A DNA stretch of 16,316 nt from an uncultured Lachnospiraceae bacterium (lineage in GTDB: Bacteria > Bacillota > Clostridia > Lachnospirales > Lachnospiraceae): NCBI GenBank assembly GCA_910583615.1, contig CAJTXP010000068.1:1-16316 (forward strand), in the 5' to 3' direction. Of this stretch, positions 1-6,778 are shown piece after piece. Made by a program: the position numbers and the translations under genes. The notes beneath the pieces are model-generated. The model was not told the origin of the DNA. It ran no database searches and saw nothing but the letters and a program-made list of their open reading frames with translations. Each line of letters opens with the position of its first letter. Position 1 is the first letter of the stretch.

Positions 1-185
1 TTATGAAAGTGGTACGCAAGTACACCAGCTTTGAGGAACTCACCCCTACCCTGTTACGGGAGTTTGTGGAGAAAATCGTAATCCACGAATCGGAAGCCCT
101 TGACGGGAAACGCCGGGGGAAGCTCCGCAGACAGGAAATCGAAATCTATTACTCTTTTGTCGGCAAGGTAGAATTGCCCGACTAA
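1..185 (+). CDS. Large serine recombinase, C-terminal end (TndX/TnpX type), 5' partial
   Basis: Only the last 60 or so codons are visible; the gene starts before the window. The peptide (VRKYTSFEELTPTLLREFVE, then a basic stretch, then EIEIYYSFVGKVELP) matches the DUF4368-type C-terminal tail of large serine recombinases that integrate and excise Clostridial elements of the Tn4451/Tn5397 class. The catalytic serine domain is off-window, so activity cannot be judged. In Tn5397-like elements the recombinase gene lies next to the element end, which fits the truncated permease gene starting only about 70 bases downstream. Family assignment is confident; the exact element is not known. Confidence 0.85.
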   Translation, partial: MKVVRKYTSFEELTPTLLREFVEKIVIHESEALDGKRRGKLRRQEIEIYYSFVGKVELPD

Positions 186-192
186 AGCCCGA

Positions 193-234
193 CCCGTCCG
201 GCAGTCAGCCGGACAGGGAACGGCAAAATTTTTT
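193..234 (+). terminator. Hairpin plus T-run after the recombinase gene
   Basis: A perfect 7-bp stem (GTCCGGC, 196-202, with GCCGGAC, 208-214) is extended by CCC/GGG around one bulged A. It begins about 10 bases after the recombinase stop. A run of six T (229-234) follows, but 10 bases separate it from the stem, so this is an imperfect intrinsic terminator. It could instead be a structured end of the mobile element. Confidence 0.5.
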
Positions 235-236
235 AC

Positions 237-254
237 ACTTCTTTTACTTCTTTA
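237..254. repeat. Tandem 9-base repeat near the element end
   Basis: Two adjacent copies, ACTTCTTTT and ACTTCTTTA, lie between the recombinase gene and the truncated permease. They are placed where recombinase-binding sequence at an element end would be expected. The second copy also supplies the accidental stop codon of the permease stub. Their role is inferred from position only. Confidence 0.35.
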
Positions 255-413
255 TCTCACATGAGCAAAGTCTCCGGTCTTGCAGAAACTCTGCCAGACC
301 GTATTGACTATGGGATAAAAATTCAGGATCAGAAGCCCCAGCATGGTGGGAGCGATAAAGAACCATCCCCAGAGGGCCTCCGTCTTCTCCGCCTTCGTCA
401 TTTTTCGTTTCAC
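252..413 (-). pseudogene. Sugar ABC transporter permease, truncated after the first membrane segment
   Basis: This is the N-terminus of a MalF-type (binding-protein-dependent) sugar permease: a basic start followed by one hydrophobic helix (ALWGWFFIAPTMLGLLILNF) and YPIVNTVWQSFCKTGDF, the usual opening of this family in Clostridia. Homology ends within a few codons of TGDF and the frame closes with TAA at 252-254. Normal members have about 290-310 residues and six membrane helices. I chose the GTG at 411-413 because a G-rich Shine-Dalgarno (AGGGGG) lies 8 bases before it; the ATG at 399-401 is the alternative. It begins 13 bases after the stop of the binding-protein gene, so they formed one operon. 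The break coincides with the end of the recombinase-bearing element, so insertion of that element is the likely cause. The rest of the gene should lie beyond the element's other end. Confidence 0.8.
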
Positions 414-426
414 ACCCTCATCCCCC

Positions 427-1740
427 TTATTCCTGTGCAAGCTGCGCGTTCATCTCCGCCGCGATCTTCGTGCAGGCGTCTTTCATGGTGGACACATCGT
501 TCCACGCGCCTACCAGCGTCTCTCCCATCATGGTCTCCCAGTTGGTCGTATACTTGCTGCACGGACGTACGACCAGCGTTCCCTCGGATTCCATGTCCAG
601 AAACGCGCTGATATCCATTCCTTCAAAGGCGGACGGATAGCTGTCGGAAGCGCCTTTAAAGCCTGCCATGGTCACGCCCAGATCGGCCTGTTTCACCTGA
701 TTTTCTTCCTTGCAGAACCACTCGATCAGGCTCCATGCCGCATCCGGAGCGTCCGTGCCTGCCGCTGCCGCCCAGCCAAGGCCGTTGTAAATGGTGCAGC
801 GCTCTCCCGGGTCCGCGGTCCCGTTTCCGTTCTGATCATAGTAGGGAAGCACGGACCATGCAAAGTTTTCGCTGTTGTCGCTGGTATAGAAGGTATTGAT
901 ATTCCAGCTTCCCTGGGTGGTCATGGCCGTCACGCCGGAGGTGAAGAGCGTGCCGCTGCCGTTCTCCGAGATCACCGACTGGGCCGGCATGGTATCCGCG
1001 ATCAATTTTCCAAGGAACTCCATGGCTTCCAGCGTCTTCGGATCGTCCATCCCGGAAGTCTTATGATCTTCGCTGATCACATACCCGCCGTAATCGCAGA
1101 CGATGTTCCACCAGCCGTCCTGATTGTTTCCCACGTCGATGGAATATCCGTATGTACTGCCCTGTCCCGCATCCGTGATGGCCTTCGCCGCCTCATAGAA
1201 ATCCTCCCAGGTCCAGGTCTCGTCCGGATACGCCACCTGATACTGATCGAAGATCGCCTTGTTGTAGCACAGGGCGACGGTGTCATGATCCTTGGGAACC
1301 GCATACTGTGCGTCTCCCAACTGATAGATTCCCGTGATTCCCTCATAGTAATTGGCCAGGTCAATGTCCTCCGACTGGCTGATATAGTCGTTGAGTTTTA
1401 AAAGCAGATCATTTTCCATGTACTTCTGCGCCACATTGGAATGCATCCAGAATACATCCGGCATGTCTCCGCCGGTGGCTCCTGCTTCCAGCAGGGTCCA
1501 GTACTCATCCCAGCCCAGCACCTGGATGTTTACTTTGATGCCGGACTGCGCCGTCCACTCGTCCGCGATCTGCTGCAGGCCGTCCACCTGGGCGCTGTCC
1601 CAGATCTTCACCTCCAGCGCATCCGCGCTGCCCGCACCGCCCTGGGACGCCGGCGCATCGCTTCCGGAACCGCAGCCTGCCGCCGATAACGCCATCATCG
1701 CCGCAAGCCCTGTCGCCATTACTCTGCATTTTCTCTTCAT
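427..1740 (-). CDS. Extracellular sugar-binding lipoprotein (ABC family 1)
   Basis: A 437-residue solute-binding protein of the carbohydrate-uptake (CUT1-like) ABC class. It would be lipid-anchored outside the membrane and deliver an unidentified oligosaccharide or sugar to the permease pair. The N-terminus is a lipoprotein signal: basic MKRKCRV, a hydrophobic stretch, then LSAAGC with Cys23 as the lipidation site, followed by a Gly/Ser/Ala-rich linker. The body carries family features such as VKIWDSAQVDGLQQIADEW near the mature N-terminus and a GDMPDVFWMH segment. The ATG at 1738-1740 is preferred because AAGGAGG lies 7 bases before it; the frame is open six codons further. The downstream permease gene is truncated, so the protein may be expressed without a working transporter. 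Substrate cannot be read from the sequence. Confidence 0.9.
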   Translation of the reverse strand: MKRKCRVMATGLAAMMALSAAGCGSGSDAPASQGGAGSADALEVKIWDSAQVDGLQQIADEWTAQSGIKVNIQVLGWDEYWTLLEAGATGGDMPDVFWMHSNVAQKYMENDLLLKLNDYISQSEDIDLANYYEGITGIYQLGDAQYAVPKDHDTVALCYNKAIFDQYQVAYPDETWTWEDFYEAAKAITDAGQGSTYGYSIDVGNNQDGWWNIVCDYGGYVISEDHKTSGMDDPKTLEAMEFLGKLIADTMPAQSVISENGSGTLFTSGVTAMTTQGSWNINTFYTSDNSENFAWSVLPYYDQNGNGTADPGERCTIYNGLGWAAAAGTDAPDAAWSLIEWFCKEENQVKQADLGVTMAGFKGASDSYPSAFEGMDISAFLDMESEGTLVVRPCSKYTTNWETMMGETLVGAWNDVSTMKDACTKIAAEMNAQLAQE

Positions 1741-1789
1741 GTCTTCTCCTCCTTGCATGTTTTCACTGCTGCTTCTTATTGGCAGTTTC

Positions 1790-1798
1790 AGTATAGCA
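1790..1798 (-). promoter_or_regulatory. Possible extended -10 of the sugar-binding protein operon
   Basis: On the minus strand TGC-TATACT forms an extended -10 box about 50 bases before the start codon. No convincing -35 is present. Just upstream, TTCCATAT and ATATGAGGAA make a loose inverted repeat (about 1810-1842) that could be an operator. Weak evidence. Confidence 0.3.
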
Positions 1799-2089
1799 AG
1801 AAGCCTGTATTCCTCATATGTTCCAGTGTTAGATGTATATGGAATTATGCTGGATGATCGTGCTTTTTTCTTTGTTGGATTTCACCGGAATCCGGGGCCG
1901 GGCAAGGCCGCCCCCTTCTTTTCTTCTGAAAAAATACACAGGGATTGGAAAAGAACTGCGTGTTTTTCGCAAAAAGCGACGGAAAAGCGTCCCGGGAATC
2001 TCCTGAATACCCGGTGCAGCGAACCGGCGAAATGCCATTTTGCATCTTTCTTTATGTTATTTTGCGATTTCCCGAACCTGGCAGCCTTC

Positions 2090-2165
2090 AAAAAAGACCG
2101 GTCCTTTCATCTTCGGACAGGCACCATGCTTCCAGTGCCCGCCCGGACGAATGCCGGACCGGTCT
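2090..2165 (-). terminator. Terminator of punA
   Basis: A perfect 10-bp outer stem (AGACCGGTCC at 2095-2104 with GGACCGGTCT at 2156-2165) encloses an imperfectly paired interior that includes GGCAC/GTGCC. On the minus strand it is followed immediately by six T (2095-2090). It lies 13 bases after the punA stop. The long enclosed region is unusual for an intrinsic terminator, but the layout fits well. Confidence 0.75.
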
Positions 2166-2178
2166 TGTTTCTGTTCTT

Positions 2179-3009
2179 TTATTTTTCTGCTGTCTGCCAG
2201 TCCATCAAAAGCTCCCTGACCCAGCCGCACAGCCTCTCGCTGCTCTCATTTGCGATCCGCATCACTTCTTCGTGGCTGTGCTTCGTCTTCGCGATCCCGG
2301 TAGCCATGTTGGTGATGCAGGCGATTCCCAGCACCTTCATGCCCAGATAGTTGGCCGCGATCGTCTCCGGCACCGTGGACATGCCGATGGCATCCGCCCC
2401 CAGCCGTTCATAGGCCCGGATCTCCGCCGCCGTCTCATAGCAGGGGCCGGAGAAGATGGCGTAGACGCCTTTTTGGTAAGAAAGTCCCAGCCTCTCTGCA
2501 GTCCGCTCTGCTTTCTGCATCAGTTCTCTGGAATATGCCTCCGACATATCCGGGAACCGCACGCCGAAACGCTCGTCATTCTCGCCGATCAGGGAGTTAT
2601 TGCCCAGCATATTGATGTAATCGGTCAGAAGCATCAGATCGCCGGGCGCAAAGTCCCGGTTGATCCCGCCACAGGCGTTGGTCACGATCAGATTCTCAAT
2701 ACCCAGAAGCTTCATCACGTAGATGGGATATGTCACTTCCTTCATGGTAAAGCCTTCATAATAATGAAAGCGTCCCTGCATGGCGGCGATGATCTCCTGT
2801 CCGATCCTGCCGATCACCAGATTGCCTGCATGTCCCGCCACATGGGACTGCGGAAAGTTCGGAATCTCCTTATAGGGGATCACGGTCCGCTCCTCCATGA
2901 TGTCCACCAGACTTCCCAGGCCGCTGCCCAGGATGATGCCGATGGTCGGACGAAGTGTCGTCCTGCTCTCAATAAACTGTGCGGATTCTTTTACTTTTTC
3001 GTAAAACAT
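2179..3009 (-). CDS. punA: Purine-nucleoside phosphorylase
   Basis: A 276-residue trimeric-type purine-nucleoside phosphorylase (EC 2.4.2.1), which splits purine ribonucleosides and deoxyribonucleosides with phosphate to give the base and (deoxy)ribose-1-phosphate for salvage. Visible family motifs are the phosphate-binding loop IILGSGLGSL (25-34), FPQSHVAGHAGNLV (52-65), MQGRFHYYEGF (77-87), TNACGGIN (110-117), GPCYETAAE (188-196) and GMSTVPE (209-215). Glu192 and Asn234 (CITN) correspond to the base-contacting Glu and Asn of guanosine/inosine-specific enzymes; MTA phosphorylases carry Asp at the second position. I chose the ATG at 3007-3009 because AGGAGG lies 9 bases upstream. A TTG at 3052-3054 with its own GGGAGG is a less likely alternative adding 15 residues. 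The gene lies 63 bases after the RES gene with no terminator between, so read-through from the cassette is possible. Confidence 0.93.
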   Translation of the reverse strand: MFYEKVKESAQFIESRTTLRPTIGIILGSGLGSLVDIMEERTVIPYKEIPNFPQSHVAGHAGNLVIGRIGQEIIAAMQGRFHYYEGFTMKEVTYPIYVMKLLGIENLIVTNACGGINRDFAPGDLMLLTDYINMLGNNSLIGENDERFGVRFPDMSEAYSRELMQKAERTAERLGLSYQKGVYAIFSGPCYETAAEIRAYERLGADAIGMSTVPETIAANYLGMKVLGIACITNMATGIAKTKHSHEEVMRIANESSERLCGWVRELLMDWQTAEK

Positions 3010-3072
3010 GGGGTGATTCCTCCTTATATTGTTTTTATCAGAAATGAATCTCAAAATTTTCCTCCCGTAATA

Positions 3073-4149
3073 TCATACGATCGATAACCTGTAATCTACG
3101 TTTTCGACCAGAAAAACCCGATGATAAATACAATCACAAAAATCCGGGTTAAAAAGCGCCAGATTATACGCATCATGATCAAATGTACTGAAATATTTCA
3201 CACCATCATATCCTGAAAATTTTGCAAAATCGCTGATATACTGTGTAGGCAGATAATCCAGGTCTGTATCCCATCTGCTTACAGGTTTTGCCAGATCATT
3301 TTCTATTTCCCTCAGAAACTTTTCGTTAACAAGATATGATAACAAATCTGTTCCTGCATAAAACGGTGAAGCATGCGTAATAGAGCTTAGATCCAGCACT
3401 CTGACATCATGATTCAGTCTGAACGTAGCAATCGTGACATGATCAAATACATGTGCGCGTATTTCTTTCACGGTTGTCTTTTTCCTGCTTGCCAGATAAA
3501 GGCAGCTTTGCCCTTTTGAATTGGCGCGACCAGCTGATGCCTTATCATCAGGCGGCGCACCCATTTGCCCTCTGCAAAATCCTGATTTATCTGATACTCT
3601 TGCTCTGTAAAACTTCTCATTTGCGGATATGGTAATCACGGTGTCTTTTAAAATCTGCGCCAGTATTTCAAGATTTATATATTTGCTGTGAAAACGGTTC
3701 TCATTTCGCAGACATTTTTTAAAGTTCTCCCAACTGTATCTGCCCGTCAAGGAATGATTCTCTAAATATGTATCATCGAATAACTGCGGAATTCCTACCT
3801 TTTCGCTGATAAGTTTATCATTCAATTCCGGCGTATCTGTAATCATTCCTTCGATGATCTGCCTGACCTGTTTTGAGTTTCCGGAAAAAATCTTCCAGTC
3901 TTTCTTCAGCCGGTCCTCTATATTCAACTTCTCTTCATCAGGATAAGTAATACTCAGTTCTGATTCCGGGACATACACATCCAGAATGGAACTGATCAAT
4001 TCTTCAACATTTGTATTGTCTTTATCAATATTCGAATCATAAATCCATACATTTTGCTTCTTACAGACAGGACAATCGCTTTTATTCCCAAGAATTATAA
4101 TCGCAGCTCTCAATTCCGGATCTGCAAAACATTCTGCACAGCATATCAT
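3073..4149 (-). CDS. RES-domain protein with N-terminal Cys cluster (putative NAD+-consuming effector)
   Basis: A 358-residue protein in two parts. Residues 4-29 hold two CxxC pairs (Cys4/Cys7 and Cys26/Cys29), likely a zinc ribbon. A middle helical region follows, with R-N-x4-H at 148-154 resembling the HEPN RNase motif. From about 179 to the end is a RES domain, with the family's Arg in FYRAR (Arg182), Glu in TTVKEIR (Glu229) and Ser in GYDGVKYFST (Ser321), plus YLPTQYISDF. Known RES toxins such as MbcT and Xre-RES systems destroy NAD+, and HEPN/RES N-terminal fusions are a recognised architecture. Activity here is inferred. No Xre/MbcA-like antitoxin gene is adjacent; instead its ATG directly abuts the TAA of the sce7725-family gene, with GGGAG 9 bases before it. 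That implies translational coupling and joint function. It is AT-rich compared with punA and the glycan genes. Confidence 0.8.
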   Translation of the reverse strand: MICCAECFADPELRAAIIILGNKSDCPVCKKQNVWIYDSNIDKDNTNVEELISSILDVYVPESELSITYPDEEKLNIEDRLKKDWKIFSGNSKQVRQIIEGMITDTPELNDKLISEKVGIPQLFDDTYLENHSLTGRYSWENFKKCLRNENRFHSKYINLEILAQILKDTVITISANEKFYRARVSDKSGFCRGQMGAPPDDKASAGRANSKGQSCLYLASRKKTTVKEIRAHVFDHVTIATFRLNHDVRVLDLSSITHASPFYAGTDLLSYLVNEKFLREIENDLAKPVSRWDTDLDYLPTQYISDFAKFSGYDGVKYFSTFDHDAYNLALFNPDFCDCIYHRVFLVENVDYRLSIV

Positions 4150-5118
4150 TTATTCATCTCCCAGGTAATCATTTATAATCTCCAGATGGTGCATCAACGA
4201 ATATTTTTTTATCACTCCCAAACCCGGAAATCTCCCGTGATAATAGTAGCTTAACAAATTATTTAATCCGGTTGTTTTGGGAATCACGTCAAAATTCTCC
4301 CAATCGACCAGATGACTCATGGCTTCTTCAAATTTTCTGGCCGGGTCAGAAATATTTTCGTTTGATTCAGAAACAAAATGATGGATACGCAGTACATCTT
4401 TCTTTCCAAAATAGACCAGGTGTATCGCAATCGCCAAAGGTGCAAAGCCACTTTCTTCGTATTCACTGCCCACAATGGAATAATCACAAAATCCGCAGTA
4501 TCCCCTTTTCTTATATACTACATGATTTCTGCTGAAAATCTCATCCGGCTGTTCAAGATAATCTATATTTCTTTTTGCCTTTTTGTACCCATCCTCTATA
4601 ACAGCCACTTCTCCAGAAACGTCATCCTTAAAATCCATATCATTGGGAATAAAGGTAAGCTTTGCAACCAGTTCTTCCCCATATTCATCATAATATTCAT
4701 AATTACCCAGTTCACGGTTAATCACAATTGCATCTTCTATGTCTTTATTCTTTTTCAAAAATTCCGAGACCATTTCAGCATCATTGATATATCCAGCCAA
4801 AATATGTTCATTTTTTAATATTTCCATGTAGACTTCCAACGTTTCCTGAAGCTTTTTCTTTTTATCAGTGTCACCTTCTCTCTCTGTTTTCGCCCGCATT
4901 TCAGTGAACTCTTTATCGAATTTCCCTACTTTGGGATTTTGTATAACTATGACGTCCCTGTTCATCTCAATAAATTTTGACAGTGTAGAAAAAAAAGTAC
5001 TGCTAAACCGGACCGGCTCTATAACAGGCACTATTTTTTTTCCAAGTTTACCATTCTCCAACAGTTCACGCAGGCACAACAATTCATTTTGCCGACCTCT
5101 CAAATACGGATAATACAC
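4150..5118 (-). CDS. sce7725 family protein (Beta-protein-like)
   Basis: A 322-residue protein whose opening YYPYLRGRQNELLCLRELLE, followed by KKIVPVIEPVR and VIQNPKVGKF, is characteristic of the sce7725 family. That family was named after a Sorangium gene and typically sits beside an sce7726 gene. The N-terminal pattern also recalls the phage T4 'Beta protein' domain family; I hold that link as probable, not certain. A CGFCDYS segment near residue 209 has two cysteines. No signal peptide or membrane segment is visible, so it is probably cytoplasmic. The start is GTG at 5116-5118: GGAGGTG lies in the last codons of the upstream gene, 7 bases before it, and only 2 bases separate the two genes. 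The biochemical role is unknown. Its place between a nuclease-like and a RES protein suggests a sensor, scaffold or regulator in a defence complex. Confidence 0.8.
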   Translation of the reverse strand: MYYPYLRGRQNELLCLRELLENGKLGKKIVPVIEPVRFSSTFFSTLSKFIEMNRDVIVIQNPKVGKFDKEFTEMRAKTEREGDTDKKKKLQETLEVYMEILKNEHILAGYINDAEMVSEFLKKNKDIEDAIVINRELGNYEYYDEYGEELVAKLTFIPNDMDFKDDVSGEVAVIEDGYKKAKRNIDYLEQPDEIFSRNHVVYKKRGYCGFCDYSIVGSEYEESGFAPLAIAIHLVYFGKKDVLRIHHFVSESNENISDPARKFEEAMSHLVDWENFDVIPKTTGLNNLLSYYYHGRFPGLGVIKKYSLMHHLEIINDYLGDE

Positions 5119-5120
5119 CC

Positions 5121-5978
5121 TTACACCTCCATTTTTTTAGATAAAAGAACATCCATCAGACTATGATCCGACCAATATCTTTTTGAAAAATAAGCATAGT
5201 ACCTAAGCTCATATGGCACTTCTCCCTGCAGCAGATCCGTTATAACAATGCTTGTTCTTTTTTTTAAACAATCCATCACATCTTTCTGGAACGTCAGAAT
5301 ATTGATGCCTTTTATCCATTCCAGACACTGTCTGTAGTATATAAAATTATTTACATCAGGAAGTTTTTGATAATGTTTTAACAATATCTCTTCAAACTCA
5401 TACTTTCTCAACAATCTGAACATGATATCATGTGACAAATGTTCTCGATTACAAGAAGCTCTCCTTCTTTGTATCAGTCTCCCCGTATCTGTTAATTCAT
5501 AAATTCCTGCTTTTGTATCCTGAAAAACTTCTTTTATTTTCGTCAGGTGTTTACGGCCTGTAACAATATAAACATAACTGAATACCTGATAATAATCATT
5601 TATCTGATTTTCCAGTCTTGACAGATTATCCAGGTCTGTTTTTATCTCATACACCACCCCCTGTCCGTTAATCATGACAACATCTGCTTTGGACCCCGCA
5701 ACTGGTAATTCTGACAGAACAGATGTATGATAGATATCGTGTTTTCCCAACAACAGCTGATTCAGTATTGTATTTTTGTAAAAATATTCGTTCCTGTATT
5801 CCTTGTCCATATAATGATAAATCTCGCTTAATGCTTCTCCAATGGTCTGTTTGTCATTATTTACATACCGTTTCACACACTTCAGAAAGGAATCGGGAAT
5901 CATATCCTCTGTCGCCATTTTATCCAGATATGGGACTGTAAATATTTTATTCAGCAAATACTCTTTTATTTTTTCCAT
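5121..5978 (-). CDS. sce7726 family protein, PD-(D/E)XK nuclease-like
   Basis: A 285-residue protein of the sce7726 family (MEKIKEYLLNKIF, IPDSFLKCVKRY, MDKEYRNEYFYKNT). A PD-(D/E)XK nuclease-like core is visible: Glu90 (SELPV), Asp99 (SKADVVMI), then Glu111 and Lys113 in VVYEIKTD, and a following helix with RLENQINDYY carrying the Gln often found in this fold. All the expected acidic and Lys residues are present, so it may be a working nuclease. The C-terminal half is unrecognised. I chose the ATG at 5976-5978, with AAGGTG about 6 bases upstream, over a TTG six codons earlier that has no Shine-Dalgarno. It is first of three tightly packed genes and begins 33 bases after the DUF4230 stop with no terminator or clear promoter between. 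Confidence 0.82.
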   Translation of the reverse strand: MEKIKEYLLNKIFTVPYLDKMATEDMIPDSFLKCVKRYVNNDKQTIGEALSEIYHYMDKEYRNEYFYKNTILNQLLLGKHDIYHTSVLSELPVAGSKADVVMINGQGVVYEIKTDLDNLSRLENQINDYYQVFSYVYIVTGRKHLTKIKEVFQDTKAGIYELTDTGRLIQRRRASCNREHLSHDIMFRLLRKYEFEEILLKHYQKLPDVNNFIYYRQCLEWIKGINILTFQKDVMDCLKKRTSIVITDLLQGEVPYELRYYAYFSKRYWSDHSLMDVLLSKKMEV

Positions 5979-6011
5979 TTCAACACCTTCTGACAAACTT
6001 CGGCATGAGAA

Positions 6012-6581
6012 TCACTGGATCACCAGCGCCCGCTCCCCAACCACATCCTCCAGAAGCCCCCGGACGATGCGCTCGGTCTGGGTCCTGGCGTTCTGGATCA
6101 GGCTTTCCATGTCCGCTTTTTCCGACACGTCCGCCTTCGCCGCCGCCACCATGTCGATGACGTCTTCCTTTTCCGTCCGGTTAAAGAGCGCCCACTGCTC
6201 GTCGTAGAATTCAATGGAATCTTCGTCGATCTCTATGGACTGTACTTCACACTCCGGCAGGGTGATCACCACCTGGTCTTCCTGAATGTTGATCTCTGCC
6301 TGCCGGATATCGATCCCGGCCCGGACCCTGGCCGTGTAGATCATGGAAAAGCTGTTTTTCGTAAGGAACGGAATCTTCCCTTCTGAATACTTGATCAGCC
6401 CTGTGTAGGTCAGCCGGGCGGTGGTCAGTTCGCTGACTGCTTCCAGCTTCCCGCTGACAAATGCGGAGGTCAGTTCCGGCTCCTTCGGTGCGGTGTAACG
6501 GGCATACCCATAGATCCCCGCGCCCATGCCCAGCAGCAATACCATCAGTAACAGAACACATCGTTTTAGAAATTTCCTCAT
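6012..6581 (-). CDS. DUF4230 membrane-anchored protein
   Basis: A 189-residue protein with a basic start (MRKFLKRC) and one hydrophobic helix (about residues 9-27), giving a likely single-pass anchor with the rest outside the membrane. The body shows the DUF4230 pattern: a strand reading ELTTARLTYTGLIKY, then FLTKNSFSMIYTARVRAGID, VVITLPECEVQSIEID, and a C-terminal helical tail with many charged residues. The function of DUF4230 is not established. The ATG at 6579-6581 has a clear GAGGGGG 6 bases before it. It is GC-rich, unlike the cassette immediately downstream. Two extended -10 elements lie in its leader region, and the AT-rich cassette may be transcribed from them. Confidence 0.85.
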   Translation of the reverse strand: MRKFLKRCVLLLMVLLLGMGAGIYGYARYTAPKEPELTSAFVSGKLEAVSELTTARLTYTGLIKYSEGKIPFLTKNSFSMIYTARVRAGIDIRQAEINIQEDQVVITLPECEVQSIEIDEDSIEFYDEQWALFNRTEKEDVIDMVAAAKADVSEKADMESLIQNARTQTERIVRGLLEDVVGERALVIQ

Positions 6582-6670
6582 CTTTATCCCCCTCGTATTT
6601 GATTATATTCTAAGGAATCCCGCTGATGCCCGCGCAGGTCATCATCTTCTGCTTCCCCTCGGTTGATGAC

Positions 6671-6679
6671 ATTATATCA
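6671..6679 (-). promoter_or_regulatory. Extended -10 upstream of the DUF4230 gene (proximal)
   Basis: On the minus strand TGA-TATAAT makes a perfect extended -10, about 90 bases before the start codon. The -35 is poor (TGATCA at 18 bp), which is common for extended -10 promoters. Confidence 0.5.
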
Positions 6680-6716
6680 TAAATCTGCGATTCATGATCA
6701 CCATTCGCCGCTCGCC

Positions 6717-6734
6717 GAATGAGCCAGCTCATTC
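6717..6734. repeat. 8-bp palindrome between the divergent promoters
   Basis: GAATGAGC and GCTCATTC are separated by two bases. The palindrome lies between the two minus-strand promoters and about 90 bases before the PadR promoter. It could be an operator or a small hairpin; there is no T-run to suggest termination. Confidence 0.45.
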
Positions 6735-6749
6735 TTCTCGCTTGCGCTC

Positions 6750-6778
6750 ATTATATCATGTGGGCCTTTGACTGGGAA
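6750..6778 (-). promoter_or_regulatory. Second promoter upstream of the DUF4230 gene (distal)
   Basis: Minus strand: TTCCCA (6778-6773), a 17-base spacer ending in TGA, then TATAAT (6755-6750). The ATGATATAATG core also occurs at the proximal promoter, so it is a near duplicate. Both point toward the DUF4230 gene and the defence-like cassette. Confidence 0.5.

Larger units (their letters stand above)
1741..2178. other. Intergenic region between punA and the sugar-binding protein gene
   Basis: About 440 bases without a convincing gene. From the punA side it holds the punA terminator (2090-2165), then roughly 250 bases of mixed sequence with no recognisable coding capacity. Nearest the binding-protein gene it holds that gene's leader, possible promoter and ribosome-binding site. 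Open frames here on either strand lack ribosome-binding sites and family resemblance. Confidence 0.6.

Noticed and set aside
343..1401. A 352-codon plus-strand frame
   Set aside because: It is antisense to the sugar-binding protein, which has a lipobox, family motifs and a strong ribosome-binding site; the plus-strand product has no recognisable features.
1880..1935. GC-rich hairpin followed by a T-rich stretch on the plus strand
   Set aside because: The stem is bulged and short, and no plus-strand gene lies upstream for it to terminate.
3009..3054. A promoter for punA (TTGAGA, 17 bases, CAATAT)
   Set aside because: The -10 is poor and transcription would begin inside the ribosome-binding site.
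1391..3087. Long plus-strand frames across the binding-protein leader and punA
   Set aside because: They lie opposite conserved genes, lack ribosome-binding sites and encode low-complexity, Arg/Pro/Ser-rich peptides.
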